Assembly (NCBI RefSeq): GCF_000153305.1
Contig: NZ_CH724107.1
Coordinates: 2,077,117-2,141,116, forward strand
DNA from: Oceanicola granulosus HTCC2516
GTDB lineage: Bacteria; Pseudomonadota; Alphaproteobacteria; Rhodobacterales; Rhodobacteraceae
DNA: 64,000 bases
Direction of reading: 5' to 3'
Shown here piece by piece: positions 37,656-50,296 of the stretch. The translations under genes and the position numbers were made by a program. Under the pieces are notes generated by a model. It did not search any database and was not told the DNA's origin. It saw only the letters and a program-made list of their open reading frames with translations. The number at the start of each line of letters is the position of its first letter. Positions within the stretch are counted from its first letter, which is position 1.

Positions 37656-37683
37656 GTCTCTGTTCTCGAAATATCCCGGGGGA

Positions 37684-37719
37684 GTCTCCGCCGGCGGCGG
37701 AGACGGGGGCAGCGCCCCC
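37684..37719. other. Two adjacent stem-loops between queG and GST genes
   Basis: GTCTCCGCC, loop GGC, GGCGGAGAC (37684-37704) is a 9-bp perfect stem, followed directly by GGGGGC, AGC, GCCCCC (37705-37719), a 6-bp stem. They lie 18 nt after the GST stop on the minus strand and 29 nt upstream of the queG start. No U-run is seen. They may shape the transcript between the two genes. Confidence 0.55.
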
Positions 37720-37737
37720 ATGCCACTCCGGATCGCC

Positions 37738-38403
37738 TCAGAAGTCGAGGTCGGCGTAGTGCGGCGGCGGCAGGAAGCTCGGGATCTGGTCGGCCAGCAG
37801 CGAGCGGAACGCCGGGCGCGACTTGATCTTCGCGTACCAGTCCTTGACCACCTCCGAGCGGTGCCAGTCGACGTCGGAGATGTAGTCGAGGCACGACAGG
37901 TGCGCCGCGGCGGCGAAGTCGGCGAGGGTCATGTCGTTGCCCGCCAGCCAGCGGCGCTGGTCGAGCAGCGCGGCCATGTAGTCGAGGTGCTCCTTGATCG
38001 CCCGCGCGCCGGCCTTGACGTTGGCCGACTCGGGCGGCCCGGCCGCCATCACCTTGCGGAACACGCGCTCCCCGAGCAGCTTCGACGTCACCTCCTTGTG
38101 GAACTTGTCGTCGAACCACGCGACGAGCCGGCGGACCTCGTAGCGCTCTTCCGGCAGGCGGGGCAGCAGCGGCGGGGTCGGATGCAGCTCCTCCAGGTAC
38201 TCGCAGATCGCGTTGGACTCCGCGAGCAGCCGGTTGCCGTACTTCAGGATCGGCACCCGCCCGGCCGGGTTGCGGCGCAGGAATTCCGGGTCCTTTTCCC
38301 AGTACCGCTCCTCGACGAGCTCCACCTCGAGCTTCTTCTCGGCGAGGGTCAGCCGGACTTTCCGGCTGAACGGGGACAGCGGGTAGTGATAGAGTCGGTT
38401 CAT
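37738..38403 (-). CDS. Glutathione S-transferase family protein
   Basis: A 221-residue GST: N-terminal thioredoxin-fold domain ([21 protein letters not shown] with the Ser/Tyr-type active region and [29 protein letters not shown]) and C-terminal helical domain (about 90-210, ending [21 protein letters not shown]). Beta/zeta-like features are present but the class cannot be fixed. It is adjacent to queG, an arrangement I recall as common in this family. Confidence 0.92.
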   Translation of the reverse strand: MNRLYHYPLSPFSRKVRLTLAEKKLEVELVEERYWEKDPEFLRRNPAGRVPILKYGNRLLAESNAICEYLEELHPTPPLLPRLPEERYEVRRLVAWFDDKFHKEVTSKLLGERVFRKVMAAGPPESANVKAGARAIKEHLDYMAALLDQRRWLAGNDMTLADFAAAAHLSCLDYISDVDWHRSEVVKDWYAKIKSRPAFRSLLADQIPSFLPPPHYADLDF

Positions 38404-38476
38404 CGGCGCAGGTGTTTCGACAAGTGCGAGGGTCGTTCACCCATGCCCGCTCGGGGCCGACATTTCAACCGCACGC

Positions 38477-39220
38477 TCAGCCCTGCCCGCCCTGGAAGCA
38501 GGCCGCGCGGCCGTCGCGCTCGATGGTGGCGGCGCCGTCGGCGATCCGCCGCGCACGCTCGCGCGTGGCACGGTCGGGATCGGCGGCGGAGCGGGTCTTG
38601 GGCGAGGGCAGCAGGGCCGCGAGCAGGGCGGCCTGCTCGGAGGTGAGCTCGGCGGCGCTGGTGCCGAAATAGTGCTCGGCGGCGGCCTCGACGCCGAACA
38701 CGCCTTCGTCGAACTCGGCGACGTTGAGGTAGACCTCGAGGATGCGCTCCTTGCTCCAGATCGCCTCGACCACCGGCGTCAGCAGCGCCTCGATGGCCTT
38801 CCTGGTGTAGCTGCGGCCGTGCCAGAGATAGACGTTCTTCACCGTCTGCTGGCTGATCGTCGAAGCCCCCATGTCGCCGCCCGACTCGATCGCCGCGCGG
38901 ATCGCCGACAGGTCCAGCCCCCAGTGCTCGCAGAAGTCCGCGTCCTCGGCCGCGACGGCGGCGCGGGCCATGACGGGCGCGATCTCGTCGAACGCGACCC
39001 ACTCCCGCTCGAGCGGGCCCAGGCGGCTGCGCTCGCTGAGCATGTACGGGGTGGTCGGCGGATCGACGAGCGCGAACAGGCTCACGAACAAGAGGGTCAG
39101 CAAGATCAGGACTCCGGCAAGGCGCACGGCCCAACGCCGAAGGACGCGGATAGGTCCGCCGCGGCCGCCGGAACGGGACCGACGTGCCGTCTTGCCGCTT
39201 TTGCTGCCCTTGCGCGCCAT
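38477..39220 (-). CDS. mtgA: Monofunctional peptidoglycan glycosyltransferase
   Basis: MtgA polymerises lipid II into glycan strands at the outer face of the inner membrane. The 247-residue protein has a basic N-terminus, one membrane segment (about 28-52; VRLAGVLILLTLLFVSLFALV), and the GT51 domain with AVAAEDADFCEHWG, GASTISQQTVKNVYLWHGRSYTRKAIEA, and the family's acidic and SKERILEVYLNVAEFDEGVFGVEAAAEHYFG segments. Typical length is 230-250. The start at MARKG is the only one giving a short cytoplasmic tail. Confidence 0.95.
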   Translation of the reverse strand: MARKGSKSGKTARRSRSGGRGGPIRVLRRWAVRLAGVLILLTLLFVSLFALVDPPTTPYMLSERSRLGPLEREWVAFDEIAPVMARAAVAAEDADFCEHWGLDLSAIRAAIESGGDMGASTISQQTVKNVYLWHGRSYTRKAIEALLTPVVEAIWSKERILEVYLNVAEFDEGVFGVEAAAEHYFGTSAAELTSEQAALLAALLPSPKTRSAADPDRATRERARRIADGAATIERDGRAACFQGGQG

Positions 39221-39413
39221 TGTGCTGCCTGCCTCGTGCGCCCGATGCGGAGCGTCGCCACCACTTCGGCCCGACGTCCCTGCTCGACGACGTTCACCTT
39301 CAACCGGACCATGTCCGCCTCGCCAGTTTCTGCCTGATTGCAGCCCGGTCTGCCACCGGACCTGGGCAGGAACGCGAAACAAACGTGGCGAAAGCGGCGC
39401 ATTGTTCTCGCAG

Positions 39414-39444
39414 GTGCCGGGGGCCCGCGCGGGGCCTCCGGCAC
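39414..39444. terminator. Hairpin after gltB
   Basis: GTGCCGG ... CCGGCAC with GGGCCC and GGGGCC inner arms around GCGC forms a long, slightly mismatched GC stem. It starts 4 nt past the gltB stop on the minus strand. No U-run follows, so it may slow RNA decay or assist Rho-dependent ending. Confidence 0.55.
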
Positions 39445-39448
39445 ATGC

Positions 39449-43986
<4,538 letters not shown>

Positions 43987-43990
<4 letters not shown>

Positions 43991-44439
43991 GGCGTGTCTC
44001 CTTGGACAAAGGAATTGCGGGATTGCCACTCCGCCTCCGTCTCGCGGGTGTGGTTACCCGATAGCGGCAGGTAGGCGGGGGCCTTGTCGGTATAGATTTC
44101 CGAGCCGAGCGGCGCGGCGGCGAGCGCGGGGAACAGCCCCGGCATCAGGTCGTAGGGCGCGTCTCCGGCGGTATCGCGCATCCAGAGGTGGCTGCCGCAG
44201 GCCGGGCAGAAGGCGCGCTCGGCGATCTCGGAGGACCGGTGGCGGCGGACCTCGCCGGTCACGGACACGGCGGCGGCCTCGGCGCGGAAGCAGGCGAACA
44301 GCCCGCCGCTCCAGCGCTGGCACATGGAGCAGTGGCAGACGCCGACGGTCCCGTCGTGGCGGCCCTCCACCACGAGCGCCACGGCACCGCAGAGGCAGCG
44401 GCCCTCGAGCCGCGCCGGGATCTTCGCGGCCTCAGCCAT
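43987..44439 (-). CDS. GFA family protein 1
   Basis: A 150-residue glutathione-dependent formaldehyde-activating (GFA/CENP-V) fold protein: GRCLCGAVALVVEG, VCHCSMCQRWSGG and ERAFCPACGSHLWMRD give the two Cys-based metal sites. Few family members have a known substrate, so glutathione-linked chemistry is only a label. Starts at MAEAAKI; its first bases overlap the stop of GFA 2, and its stop overlaps the gltB ATG. The two GFA genes are adjacent paralogues. Confidence 0.9.
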
Positions 44440-44848
44440 AGAGCGCACTCGTCTGCGCGCTGTCGAGCCGCTCGTGATCGCCCTCGAGCGCCCAGGAGGC
44501 GGGCTTCTGGTCGGCGAAGATCTCGCGCTTGAGGCGGAAGTCGTCGGCCTCGTCGAACAGGCCGACGGGCACCTCGTAGTTGCCGGTGCCGTCGAGGCCC
44601 TTGTCGTAGCGGTACCACAGGCCCGAGCCGCACTTGGCGCACCAGCTCCGAGTCGCCCAGTCAGACGAGCGCAGGGAAGCGACGTGCTCGCCGCCGTCCA
44701 CCTTCATCGCGGCCTCGGGCACCGTCACCGCGAACATCGCCGCGCCGAGCCAACGGCGGCACATGGAGCAGTGGCAGACGCCGAAATCACCGGTCTGCTG
44801 AGCGGTGAAGCGCACCGCGCCGCACATGCATTGTCCTGTCCGCGCCAT
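44432..44848 (-). CDS. GFA family protein 2
   Basis: A 138-residue GFA/CENP-V-like protein: MARTGQCMCGAVRFTAQQTGDFGVCHCSMCRRWLGAAMF and SWCAKCGSGLWYR carry the zinc-type cysteines. It resembles GFA 1 in order and spacing of these motifs. The start at MARTGQ is preferred over a longer in-frame form because it begins at the family N-terminus. It overlaps GFA 1 by 8 nt, so the pair is translationally coupled. Confidence 0.9.
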   Translation of the reverse strand: MARTGQCMCGAVRFTAQQTGDFGVCHCSMCRRWLGAAMFAVTVPEAAMKVDGGEHVASLRSSDWATRSWCAKCGSGLWYRYDKGLDGTGNYEVPVGLFDEADDFRLKREIFADQKPASWALEGDHERLDSAQTSALYG

Positions 44849-44905
44849 CTGTTCGCTACTCCGCAACCGCTGGCCGGGGCGGCCCGAAGGCCGCGCCGAG
44901 ATGGG

Positions 44906-45607
44906 TCACTCGCTCCCCCACGAGATGTCCTGCACGCCGCAATCGTAGATCGGCGACGACGCGAAGAACCCGGGCTCGCCGGGGGTGATGAGCTTCATCG
45001 GGGAGTTGTCCCGCTCGTTCAGCACCTCGCCGTCGACGTCGAGGGTCCGGGAGGTGCCGGGCAGGAACAGCCGGTGCTCGCGGCTGACGTAGTTCACGCC
45101 CTCCTGCCGCGTCCGCATGCCGTCGGCGTCCTCGACCTCGGTGGTGTAGGTCATCACCTCGAGCTCGTGGCCGTCGATCTCGATCGTCTCGCCCTGCAGC
45201 ATGTCGGCACCCCGGTAGCGGGTGACCTCGCCCTCGTCGGTGACGGTCGTGAAATCGTAGGTGTCGACGCCCGTCTCGAGCAGCTCGGTCAGCGACGCCG
45301 GATCTTCCGGGTCGTCGCCAAGCGTCGAGCGCACGCGCGAGACGAGGCCGAGGCTCTCGACCCACTCGGTTTCGTAATTGATGCGGCTGGCGAAGACCGG
45401 GCCCTGCTCGACGAAGTCGACGCGCCACTGGTCGCCCTCGGCATCGCCCTCGCAGGTGTAGTGGTTGGACATCATGCAGCCGCGCTGCTGCACGGTGAGG
45501 AAGCCGGTGCAGCCCTCGGGCGGCTGCCACTGGCGCGTCTCCTGCGCCACGGCGGGCGCGGCGGCGGTGAGGGCGAGAAGGGCGAGGGGAAGCGTGAAAC
45601 GGGTCAT
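44906..45607 (-). CDS. Secreted Cys-containing protein, paralogue A
   Basis: A 233-residue exported protein, signal peptide MTRFTLPLALLALTAAAPAVA. The core has EGCTGFLTVQQRGCMMSNHYTCEGDAEGDQWRVDF, then GADMLQGETIEIDGHELEVMTYTTEV and RTLDVDGEV, ending in DNSPMKLITPGEPGFFASSPIYDCG. No family recognised. The Cys spacing and LITPGEPGFFAS end match the neighbour at 45604. Its ATG overlaps the paralogue B stop by ATGA, so both come from one message in the gltB-gltD region. Beta-rich; a periplasmic ligand-binding role is a guess. Confidence 0.82.
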   Translation of the reverse strand: MTRFTLPLALLALTAAAPAVAQETRQWQPPEGCTGFLTVQQRGCMMSNHYTCEGDAEGDQWRVDFVEQGPVFASRINYETEWVESLGLVSRVRSTLGDDPEDPASLTELLETGVDTYDFTTVTDEGEVTRYRGADMLQGETIEIDGHELEVMTYTTEVEDADGMRTRQEGVNYVSREHRLFLPGTSRTLDVDGEVLNERDNSPMKLITPGEPGFFASSPIYDCGVQDISWGSE

Positions 45608-46311
45608 TGTTGTCCTCCGGATTTCGACATCAGGGCACCGCAGCCAAACTTGGGGTTGGCCGACAGGAAGCCCGGCTCTCCGGGGAACATGAACTCCACG
45701 GGGCTGTCGTCCACGTCCCACGCCTCGGTCGGCGTCTCGATGTGGCTGGTGCCCGACAGGAACATCCGCCACTCCTTCGAGATCCATTCGTTGCCCGTGG
45801 CGCGCCATTCCTCCGACCCGTCGGGGCCGTAGGCGGTGATGTCGTACTCGGTCTGGTGCAGGGTCACGCCGTCGATCGTCTCGACCACGCCGGTCAGGGC
45901 ATCGCGGCCCACGTAGCGGGTCTCGCCGATCTCGTCGGACTCGGTGATGAAGTCGAAGCTGTCCTCGCCGGCCGACACGAGCTCGGAGAACGACGCCGGA
46001 TCGGCGGGGGCGGCCTCGAGGCTCTCGGAATGCTGGGTGGAGACGTGGAAGCTCTCGATCCACTGGGTCTCGCGGTCGATCATCCCGGCGTATTCCATCC
46101 CCTCCTCGCCGAGATCGACGCGGCGGATGTAGCCCTCCGGATCGCCTTCGCAGGTGAAGGCGTGCTGCACGGTGCAGCTCTTGAGCTGGACGGTGACGAA
46201 GGCCTCGCAGCCCTCGGGAAGCGAGAAGGTCTCGACTTGCGCCGCGGCGGGGGCGGCGGTGCCGCCGGCCAACAGGACGGCGGCGATTGCGAGTCGTGGC
46301 GGTCGGGTCAT
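45604..46311 (-). CDS. Secreted Cys-containing protein, paralogue B
   Basis: A 235-residue exported relative of paralogue A: signal peptide MTRPPRLAIAAVLLAGGTAAPAAA, then EGCEAFVTVQLKSCTVQHAFTCEGDPEGYIRRVD and, at the end, VDDSPVEFMFPGEPGFLSANPKFGCG. The EGC..F.TVQ...C...H.(FY)TCEGD.EG and the PGEPGF(LF) plus final GC motif are shared. The ATG at 46311 is chosen because GGAG upstream has 8-nt spacing to it, versus 2 nt to the ATG six bases before. Function unknown. Confidence 0.82.
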   Translation of the reverse strand: MTRPPRLAIAAVLLAGGTAAPAAAQVETFSLPEGCEAFVTVQLKSCTVQHAFTCEGDPEGYIRRVDLGEEGMEYAGMIDRETQWIESFHVSTQHSESLEAAPADPASFSELVSAGEDSFDFITESDEIGETRYVGRDALTGVVETIDGVTLHQTEYDITAYGPDGSEEWRATGNEWISKEWRMFLSGTSHIETPTEAWDVDDSPVEFMFPGEPGFLSANPKFGCGALMSKSGGQQ

Positions 46312-46415
46312 GAACATGGCTCCGTTGACGCGGTTCGACCCAGCCATAGCGCGGCCGGAGGCGGAATGCCCCCGGTTCTTCGCCCGACCATGCCCGAACC
46401 CGGCGCACATGCGCG

Positions 46416-47849
46416 TTACTCCGCCGCCACGCTGGCGCTGCCCGACACGTAGTCGAGGATCGCCTCGGCCGCCTCGCGCCCGTCGCGGATCGCCCAGACC
46501 ACGAGCGACGCGCCGCGGACGATGTCGCCGGCGGCGTAGACGCCGGGCAGCGAGGTCTGGCCGGTGCCGTACTCGGCCTTGACGGTGCCCCAGCGGGTCA
46601 CTTCCAGCCCTTCGACGCCCCAGAGCCTGGGCAGGTCCTCGGGCTCGAAGCCGAGCGCCTTGATCACGAGGTCGGCGTCCTCGACGTAGTCCGACCCCTC
46701 GATCAGCTCCGGCATCTGCCGGCCCGACACGTCGGGCGCGCCGAGGCGCATCTTCTGCACCATCACGCCCTCGACGGCATCGCCGGTGAAGCCCTTCGGC
46801 GCGGAGAGCCAGACGAACTCGACGCCCTCCTCCTCGGCGTTCGCCGTCTCGCGCTGCGAGCCCGGCATGTTGGCGCGGTCGCGGCGGTAGAGGCACTTCA
46901 CGCTCTCGGCGCCCTGCCGGATGGCGGTGCGGACGCAGTCCATCGCGGTGTCGCCGCCGCCGATGACGACCACCTTCTTGCCCTCGGCGTTGAGCTCGCC
47001 GCTGGCATATTCAGGCACCTCATCGCCGAAGCCGACGCGGTTGGAGGCGGTGAGGTAGTCGATGGCGCGCACGATTCCGGCGGCGCCCGAGCCCGGGCCC
47101 TGCAGGTCGCGGCTCTTGTAGACGCCGGTGGCGATCAGCACCGCGTCGTGCTTGCCGCGGATCGCGTCGAAGGAGATGTCCTCGCCGACGTTGCAGTTCA
47201 TCACGAACTCGACGCCGCCGTCCTCGAGCTGCGCCATGCGGCGCATCACGACTTCCTTCTCGAGCTTGAAGCCGGGGATGCCGTAGGTCATCAGCCCGCC
47301 GCCACGGTCGTAGCGATCGTAGACGGTGACCTGCAGCCCGGCGCGGCGCAGCGCGTCGGCCGCGGCCAGCCCGCCGGGGCCGGCACCGATGATGCCGACG
47401 CTCTCGGAGCGCTCCTGCGCCGGGCGGATCGGGGCGATCCAGCCCTCCTCCCACGCGGTGTCGTTAATGTACTTCTCGACCGCGCCGATGGTGACGGTGC
47501 CGTGGCCCGACTGCTCGATGACGCAGTTGCCCTCGCAAAGCCGGTCCTGCGGGCAGATGCGGCCGCAGATCTCGGGGAAGGTGTTGGTCGACTGGCTGAT
47601 CTCGTAGGCCTCGCGCAGCCGCCCCTCGGCGGTCAGGCGGAGCCAGTCGGGGATGTTGTTGTGCAGCGGGCAGTGGCTCTGGCAATACGGCACGCCGCAC
47701 TGGCTGCAGCGCCCCGACTGCTCGGCCGCCTTCTCGCGCGCGAAATCCGCGTAGATCTCGTTGAAGTCGGCGCGCCGCAGGTCGGGCGGCCGCTTGTCCG
47801 GCATGTCCCGCTGGACGGTGACGAACTTCAGCATCTTTTGCTCGGCCAA
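46416..47849 (-). CDS. gltD: Glutamate synthase (NADPH) small subunit
   Basis: The beta chain that passes electrons from NADPH to GltB. The 477-residue protein has the two 4Fe-4S regions (CSQCGVPYCQSHCPLHNNIPDW and CGRICPQDRLCEGNCV), the FAD fold GIIGAGPGGLAAADALRRAG, and the NADPH site VVVIGGGDTAMDCVRTA. The start is TTG (LAEQKMLKF), preceded by AGGAGG at ideal spacing; longer in-frame forms have no site. It heads a minus-strand row ending in gltB, with the two paralogues and two GFA genes between. Confidence 0.96.
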   Translation of the reverse strand: MAEQKMLKFVTVQRDMPDKRPPDLRRADFNEIYADFAREKAAEQSGRCSQCGVPYCQSHCPLHNNIPDWLRLTAEGRLREAYEISQSTNTFPEICGRICPQDRLCEGNCVIEQSGHGTVTIGAVEKYINDTAWEEGWIAPIRPAQERSESVGIIGAGPGGLAAADALRRAGLQVTVYDRYDRGGGLMTYGIPGFKLEKEVVMRRMAQLEDGGVEFVMNCNVGEDISFDAIRGKHDAVLIATGVYKSRDLQGPGSGAAGIVRAIDYLTASNRVGFGDEVPEYASGELNAEGKKVVVIGGGDTAMDCVRTAIRQGAESVKCLYRRDRANMPGSQRETANAEEEGVEFVWLSAPKGFTGDAVEGVMVQKMRLGAPDVSGRQMPELIEGSDYVEDADLVIKALGFEPEDLPRLWGVEGLEVTRWGTVKAEYGTGQTSLPGVYAAGDIVRGASLVVWAIRDGREAAEAILDYVSGSASVAAE

Positions 47850-48066
47850 AGGCGTGCCTCCTCTCGGGTTGAGGTGACGCTTTAGCGAGGTTCGCGCGAC
47901 ATGAAAAGTCATAATTGCTGACCCATCTCATCTTTGCCGGCGCCGCCGCCCTGCACCGCACCGGAACCGGCGCGGCAAATAGGTCCGCAATGCACCCTAT
48001 CCCGCCCCTTTCGGCTGCCCGGGCGGTGAGTAAGGTCGCCCAGGCCGAATCACGCCGGAGATCGCG

Positions 48067-48870
48067 ATGCCCCTGTTCCAGCTGCTCCTCGTCGCGATCA
48101 TCCAGGGTGTGACGGAGTTCCTGCCCGTCTCCTCGTCGGGCCACCTTATCCTGCTGCCGCAGCTGACCGAGCTCGAGGACCAGGGCCTCGTGATCGACGT
48201 CGCCGTCCATGTCGGCACCCTGTTCGCCGTCATCCTCTACTTCTGGCGCGACGTCCGCGCCGCTCTCGCCGGCACCCTGCGCCTCGCGCGCGGGCGCGCC
48301 GACACACCCGGTGCGCGGCTGGCGCTGCTGCTCCTCGTCGCGACCATCCCCGTCATCCTCGCCGGCCTCGCGCTCAAGCTCTCGGGCCTCGACGAGGCGC
48401 TGCGCTCGGTGGCGGTGATCGGCTGGACGATGCTGCTCTTCGGCCTTGTCCTCTACTGGGCCGACCAGCGCGGCCCGCAGACCAGGACCGAGTCCGACTG
48501 GTCGCTGCGCGACGCGGTGGTGATGGGGCTGTGGCAGGCGGTGGCGCTGATCCCCGGCACCTCCCGCTCGGGCATCACCATCACCGGCGCGCGCGCGCTC
48601 GGCTACACCCGCACCGACGGCGCCAAGCTGGCGATGCTGATGTCGATCCCCACCATCGCCGCCTCCGGCATCCTGCTCGGGGCCGACGTGGCGGCGGCGG
48701 GCGATCTCGGCGCGGCACGCGACGGCGCCATCGCGGCGGCCTTCGCCTTCGTCTCCGCCCTGCTGGCGCTGGCGCTGATGATGCGGCTGCTGCGCAGCGT
48801 GAGCTTCACGCCCTACGTCGTCTACCGCTGCGTGCTCGGGGTGATCCTGCTCTGGATCGCCTACGGTTAG
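48067..48870 (+). CDS. uppP: Undecaprenyl-diphosphate phosphatase
   Basis: UppP (BacA) recycles undecaprenyl pyrophosphate to the lipid carrier for cell-wall synthesis; it lies in the inner membrane. The 267-residue protein has about eight membrane segments and the motifs IIQGVTEFLPVSSSGHLIL (catalytic Glu/Ser/His region) and VALIPGTSRSGITITGARALGY. GGAG precedes the ATG by 7 nt. Its TAG shares a base with the TAA of the convergent NDUFA9-like gene (48867-48870). Confidence 0.95.
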   Translation: MPLFQLLLVAIIQGVTEFLPVSSSGHLILLPQLTELEDQGLVIDVAVHVGTLFAVILYFWRDVRAALAGTLRLARGRADTPGARLALLLLVATIPVILAGLALKLSGLDEALRSVAVIGWTMLLFGLVLYWADQRGPQTRTESDWSLRDAVVMGLWQAVALIPGTSRSGITITGARALGYTRTDGAKLAMLMSIPTIAASGILLGADVAAAGDLGAARDGAIAAAFAFVSALLALALMMRLLRSVSFTPYVVYRCVLGVILLWIAYG

Positions 48871-49871
48871 GAGATGCTGGCCCGGTCGCCGCTGCGCTTG
48901 ATGTTCTTGGCGCTGGCCTTGATCGCGTCGTACTGCCCGGTGGGCCGGAAGCGCCACAGGTAGTCCGGCAGGATCGCCTCCATCGACTTGGGCTGGATGC
49001 CCAGTTCGGCGAAGCCCCGCGCTCCGTCGGCCACGATGTTGTCGCTGCGCAGGTTCTCGACCTGGTCGCGGGTCAGCGGCGGCGTGAACAGGCCGAGCGA
49101 CAGGAACCGCAGCACGGTGAAGCCGCTCGCCATCAGCCGCGCGAGGCCGAATGGCACGTTGACGATCAGCCGCCGTCGCAGGATCACGTCGAGCATCTCG
49201 CGCATCAGCACGCTGAAGGTGTTCACGTCCGGCCCGCCGAGCTCGTAGATCCCGGGCGCGGCCTTGCCCTCGACGGCCAGCGCGGCGGCCTTGGCGACGT
49301 CGTCGACGAAGACCGGCTGGAACCGCGTGTTGCCGCCCACCACGGGCAGCACCGGCGAACGGGCCGCCATCCGCGCGAAGCGGTTGAAGAACTCGTCGTC
49401 CTGCCCGAACACGATCGACGGCCGCAGGATCACCGCGCCCGGGAAGCGCGCGCGCACCCCCGCCTCGCCGGCGGCCTTGGTGCGGGCGTATTCCGAGGGC
49501 GAGTCGGGGTCGGCCCCGATCGCCGAGACGTGCACCATCCGTGCCACGCCCTCCTCGGCCGCGATCCGCGCGATCCGCTCGGGCGCCTCTTCCTGCACCG
49601 CCTGGAAGGTGTTGCGCCCGTTCTCCGTCAGCACGCCGACGCAGTTGACCACCACGTCCGCTCCGCGCGTCACCGCGCGCACGCTGTCGTCGTCGCGCAC
49701 GTTGCAGAAGACCGGCACCACCTGCCCGACATTGCCGTAGGGCCGCACGAAGAGCGCCTCCTCCGGCCGGCGCACGGCGACGCGAATGCGCCAGCCCTGC
49801 TTCGCGAGGCGGCGGGCGATGTAGCGTCCGACGAAGCCGGATCCGCCGAAGATGGTGACGAGCTTGGACAT
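48867..49871 (-). CDS. NDUFA9-like NAD(P)-binding protein
   Basis: A 334-residue atypical SDR / epimerase-like protein: N-terminal VTIFGGSGFVGRYIARRLAKQGWRIRVAVRRPEEA, VVNCVGVLTENGRNTFQAV, SPSEYARTKAAGEAGVRARFPGAVILRPSIVFGQDDEFFNRFARMAARSPVLPVVGGNTRFQPVFVDDVA. This is the complex I NDUFA9 relative found in alphaproteobacteria. Its role in complex I stability in bacteria is inferred from mitochondria. Start at MSKLVT. It converges with uppP. Confidence 0.9.
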   Translation of the reverse strand: MSKLVTIFGGSGFVGRYIARRLAKQGWRIRVAVRRPEEALFVRPYGNVGQVVPVFCNVRDDDSVRAVTRGADVVVNCVGVLTENGRNTFQAVQEEAPERIARIAAEEGVARMVHVSAIGADPDSPSEYARTKAAGEAGVRARFPGAVILRPSIVFGQDDEFFNRFARMAARSPVLPVVGGNTRFQPVFVDDVAKAAALAVEGKAAPGIYELGGPDVNTFSVLMREMLDVILRRRLIVNVPFGLARLMASGFTVLRFLSLGLFTPPLTRDQVENLRSDNIVADGARGFAELGIQPKSMEAILPDYLWRFRPTGQYDAIKASAKNIKRSGDRASIS

Positions 49872-50031
49872 CAGGCCTACTCCCAATCCGGGTCGTTGCG
49901 GGTCTAGCGCCCACCCCTCTGCCAGACAAGGCGCTTTTGCCCCTCCCGGATTGCGTCCACGTCACCCCGACCACCGCAGAATTCGCGTTGACAGCCCCAC
50001 CGCCTCCGCATAAACGCCACCTCGCACACCA

Positions 50032-50118
50032 GCCCAGGTGGCGGAATTGGTAGACGCGCTGGTTTCAGGTACCAGTGACTTAACGGTCGTGGAGGTTCGA
50101 GTCCTCTCCTGGGCACCA
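50032..50118 (+). tRNA. tRNA-Leu(CAG)
   Basis: An 87-nt leucine tRNA with a long variable arm. Acceptor arms GCCCAGG and CCTGGGC pair fully, followed by A and an encoded CCA. The anticodon stem CTGGT/ACCAG encloses loop TTCAGGT, giving anticodon CAG, which reads CUG. It contains the TTCGAGTC T-loop region. An accessory-looking set of genes starts immediately downstream, making this a candidate integration site. Confidence 0.95.
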
Positions 50119-50194
50119 CAATCCGGAAGCCGATGGGGCCTCCCTTGTGCGCCCCCTATTCCAAGCCGACCTACACCCCGCGCCGCCCGAAAGC

Positions 50195-50220
50195 GGCTGC
50201 AGCCGGTAGCAGCTGCAGCC
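50195..50220. terminator. Hairpin between tRNA-Leu and GH127 gene
   Basis: GGCTGCAGC, 8-nt spacer, GCTGCAGCC form a 9-bp perfect stem. It is 77 nt past the tRNA and 77 nt past the GH127 stop on the opposite strand, so it may end both transcripts; no U-run is seen. Confidence 0.5.
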
Positions 50221-50296
50221 TCGTCCGGCGACCGCGTGGAGAACTGTGTGCCAATCCGGCCGCGGCGCGTGGCATCGACCGAGTCTGGCCGTGCCG

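Noticed and set aside
39106-39312. A 68-codon minus-strand frame (MVRLKVNVVEQGRR) upstream of mtgA
   Set aside because: The first 30 codons look plausible but the rest runs into the mtgA start in another frame and turns Arg/Ala-rich. No ribosome site was found.
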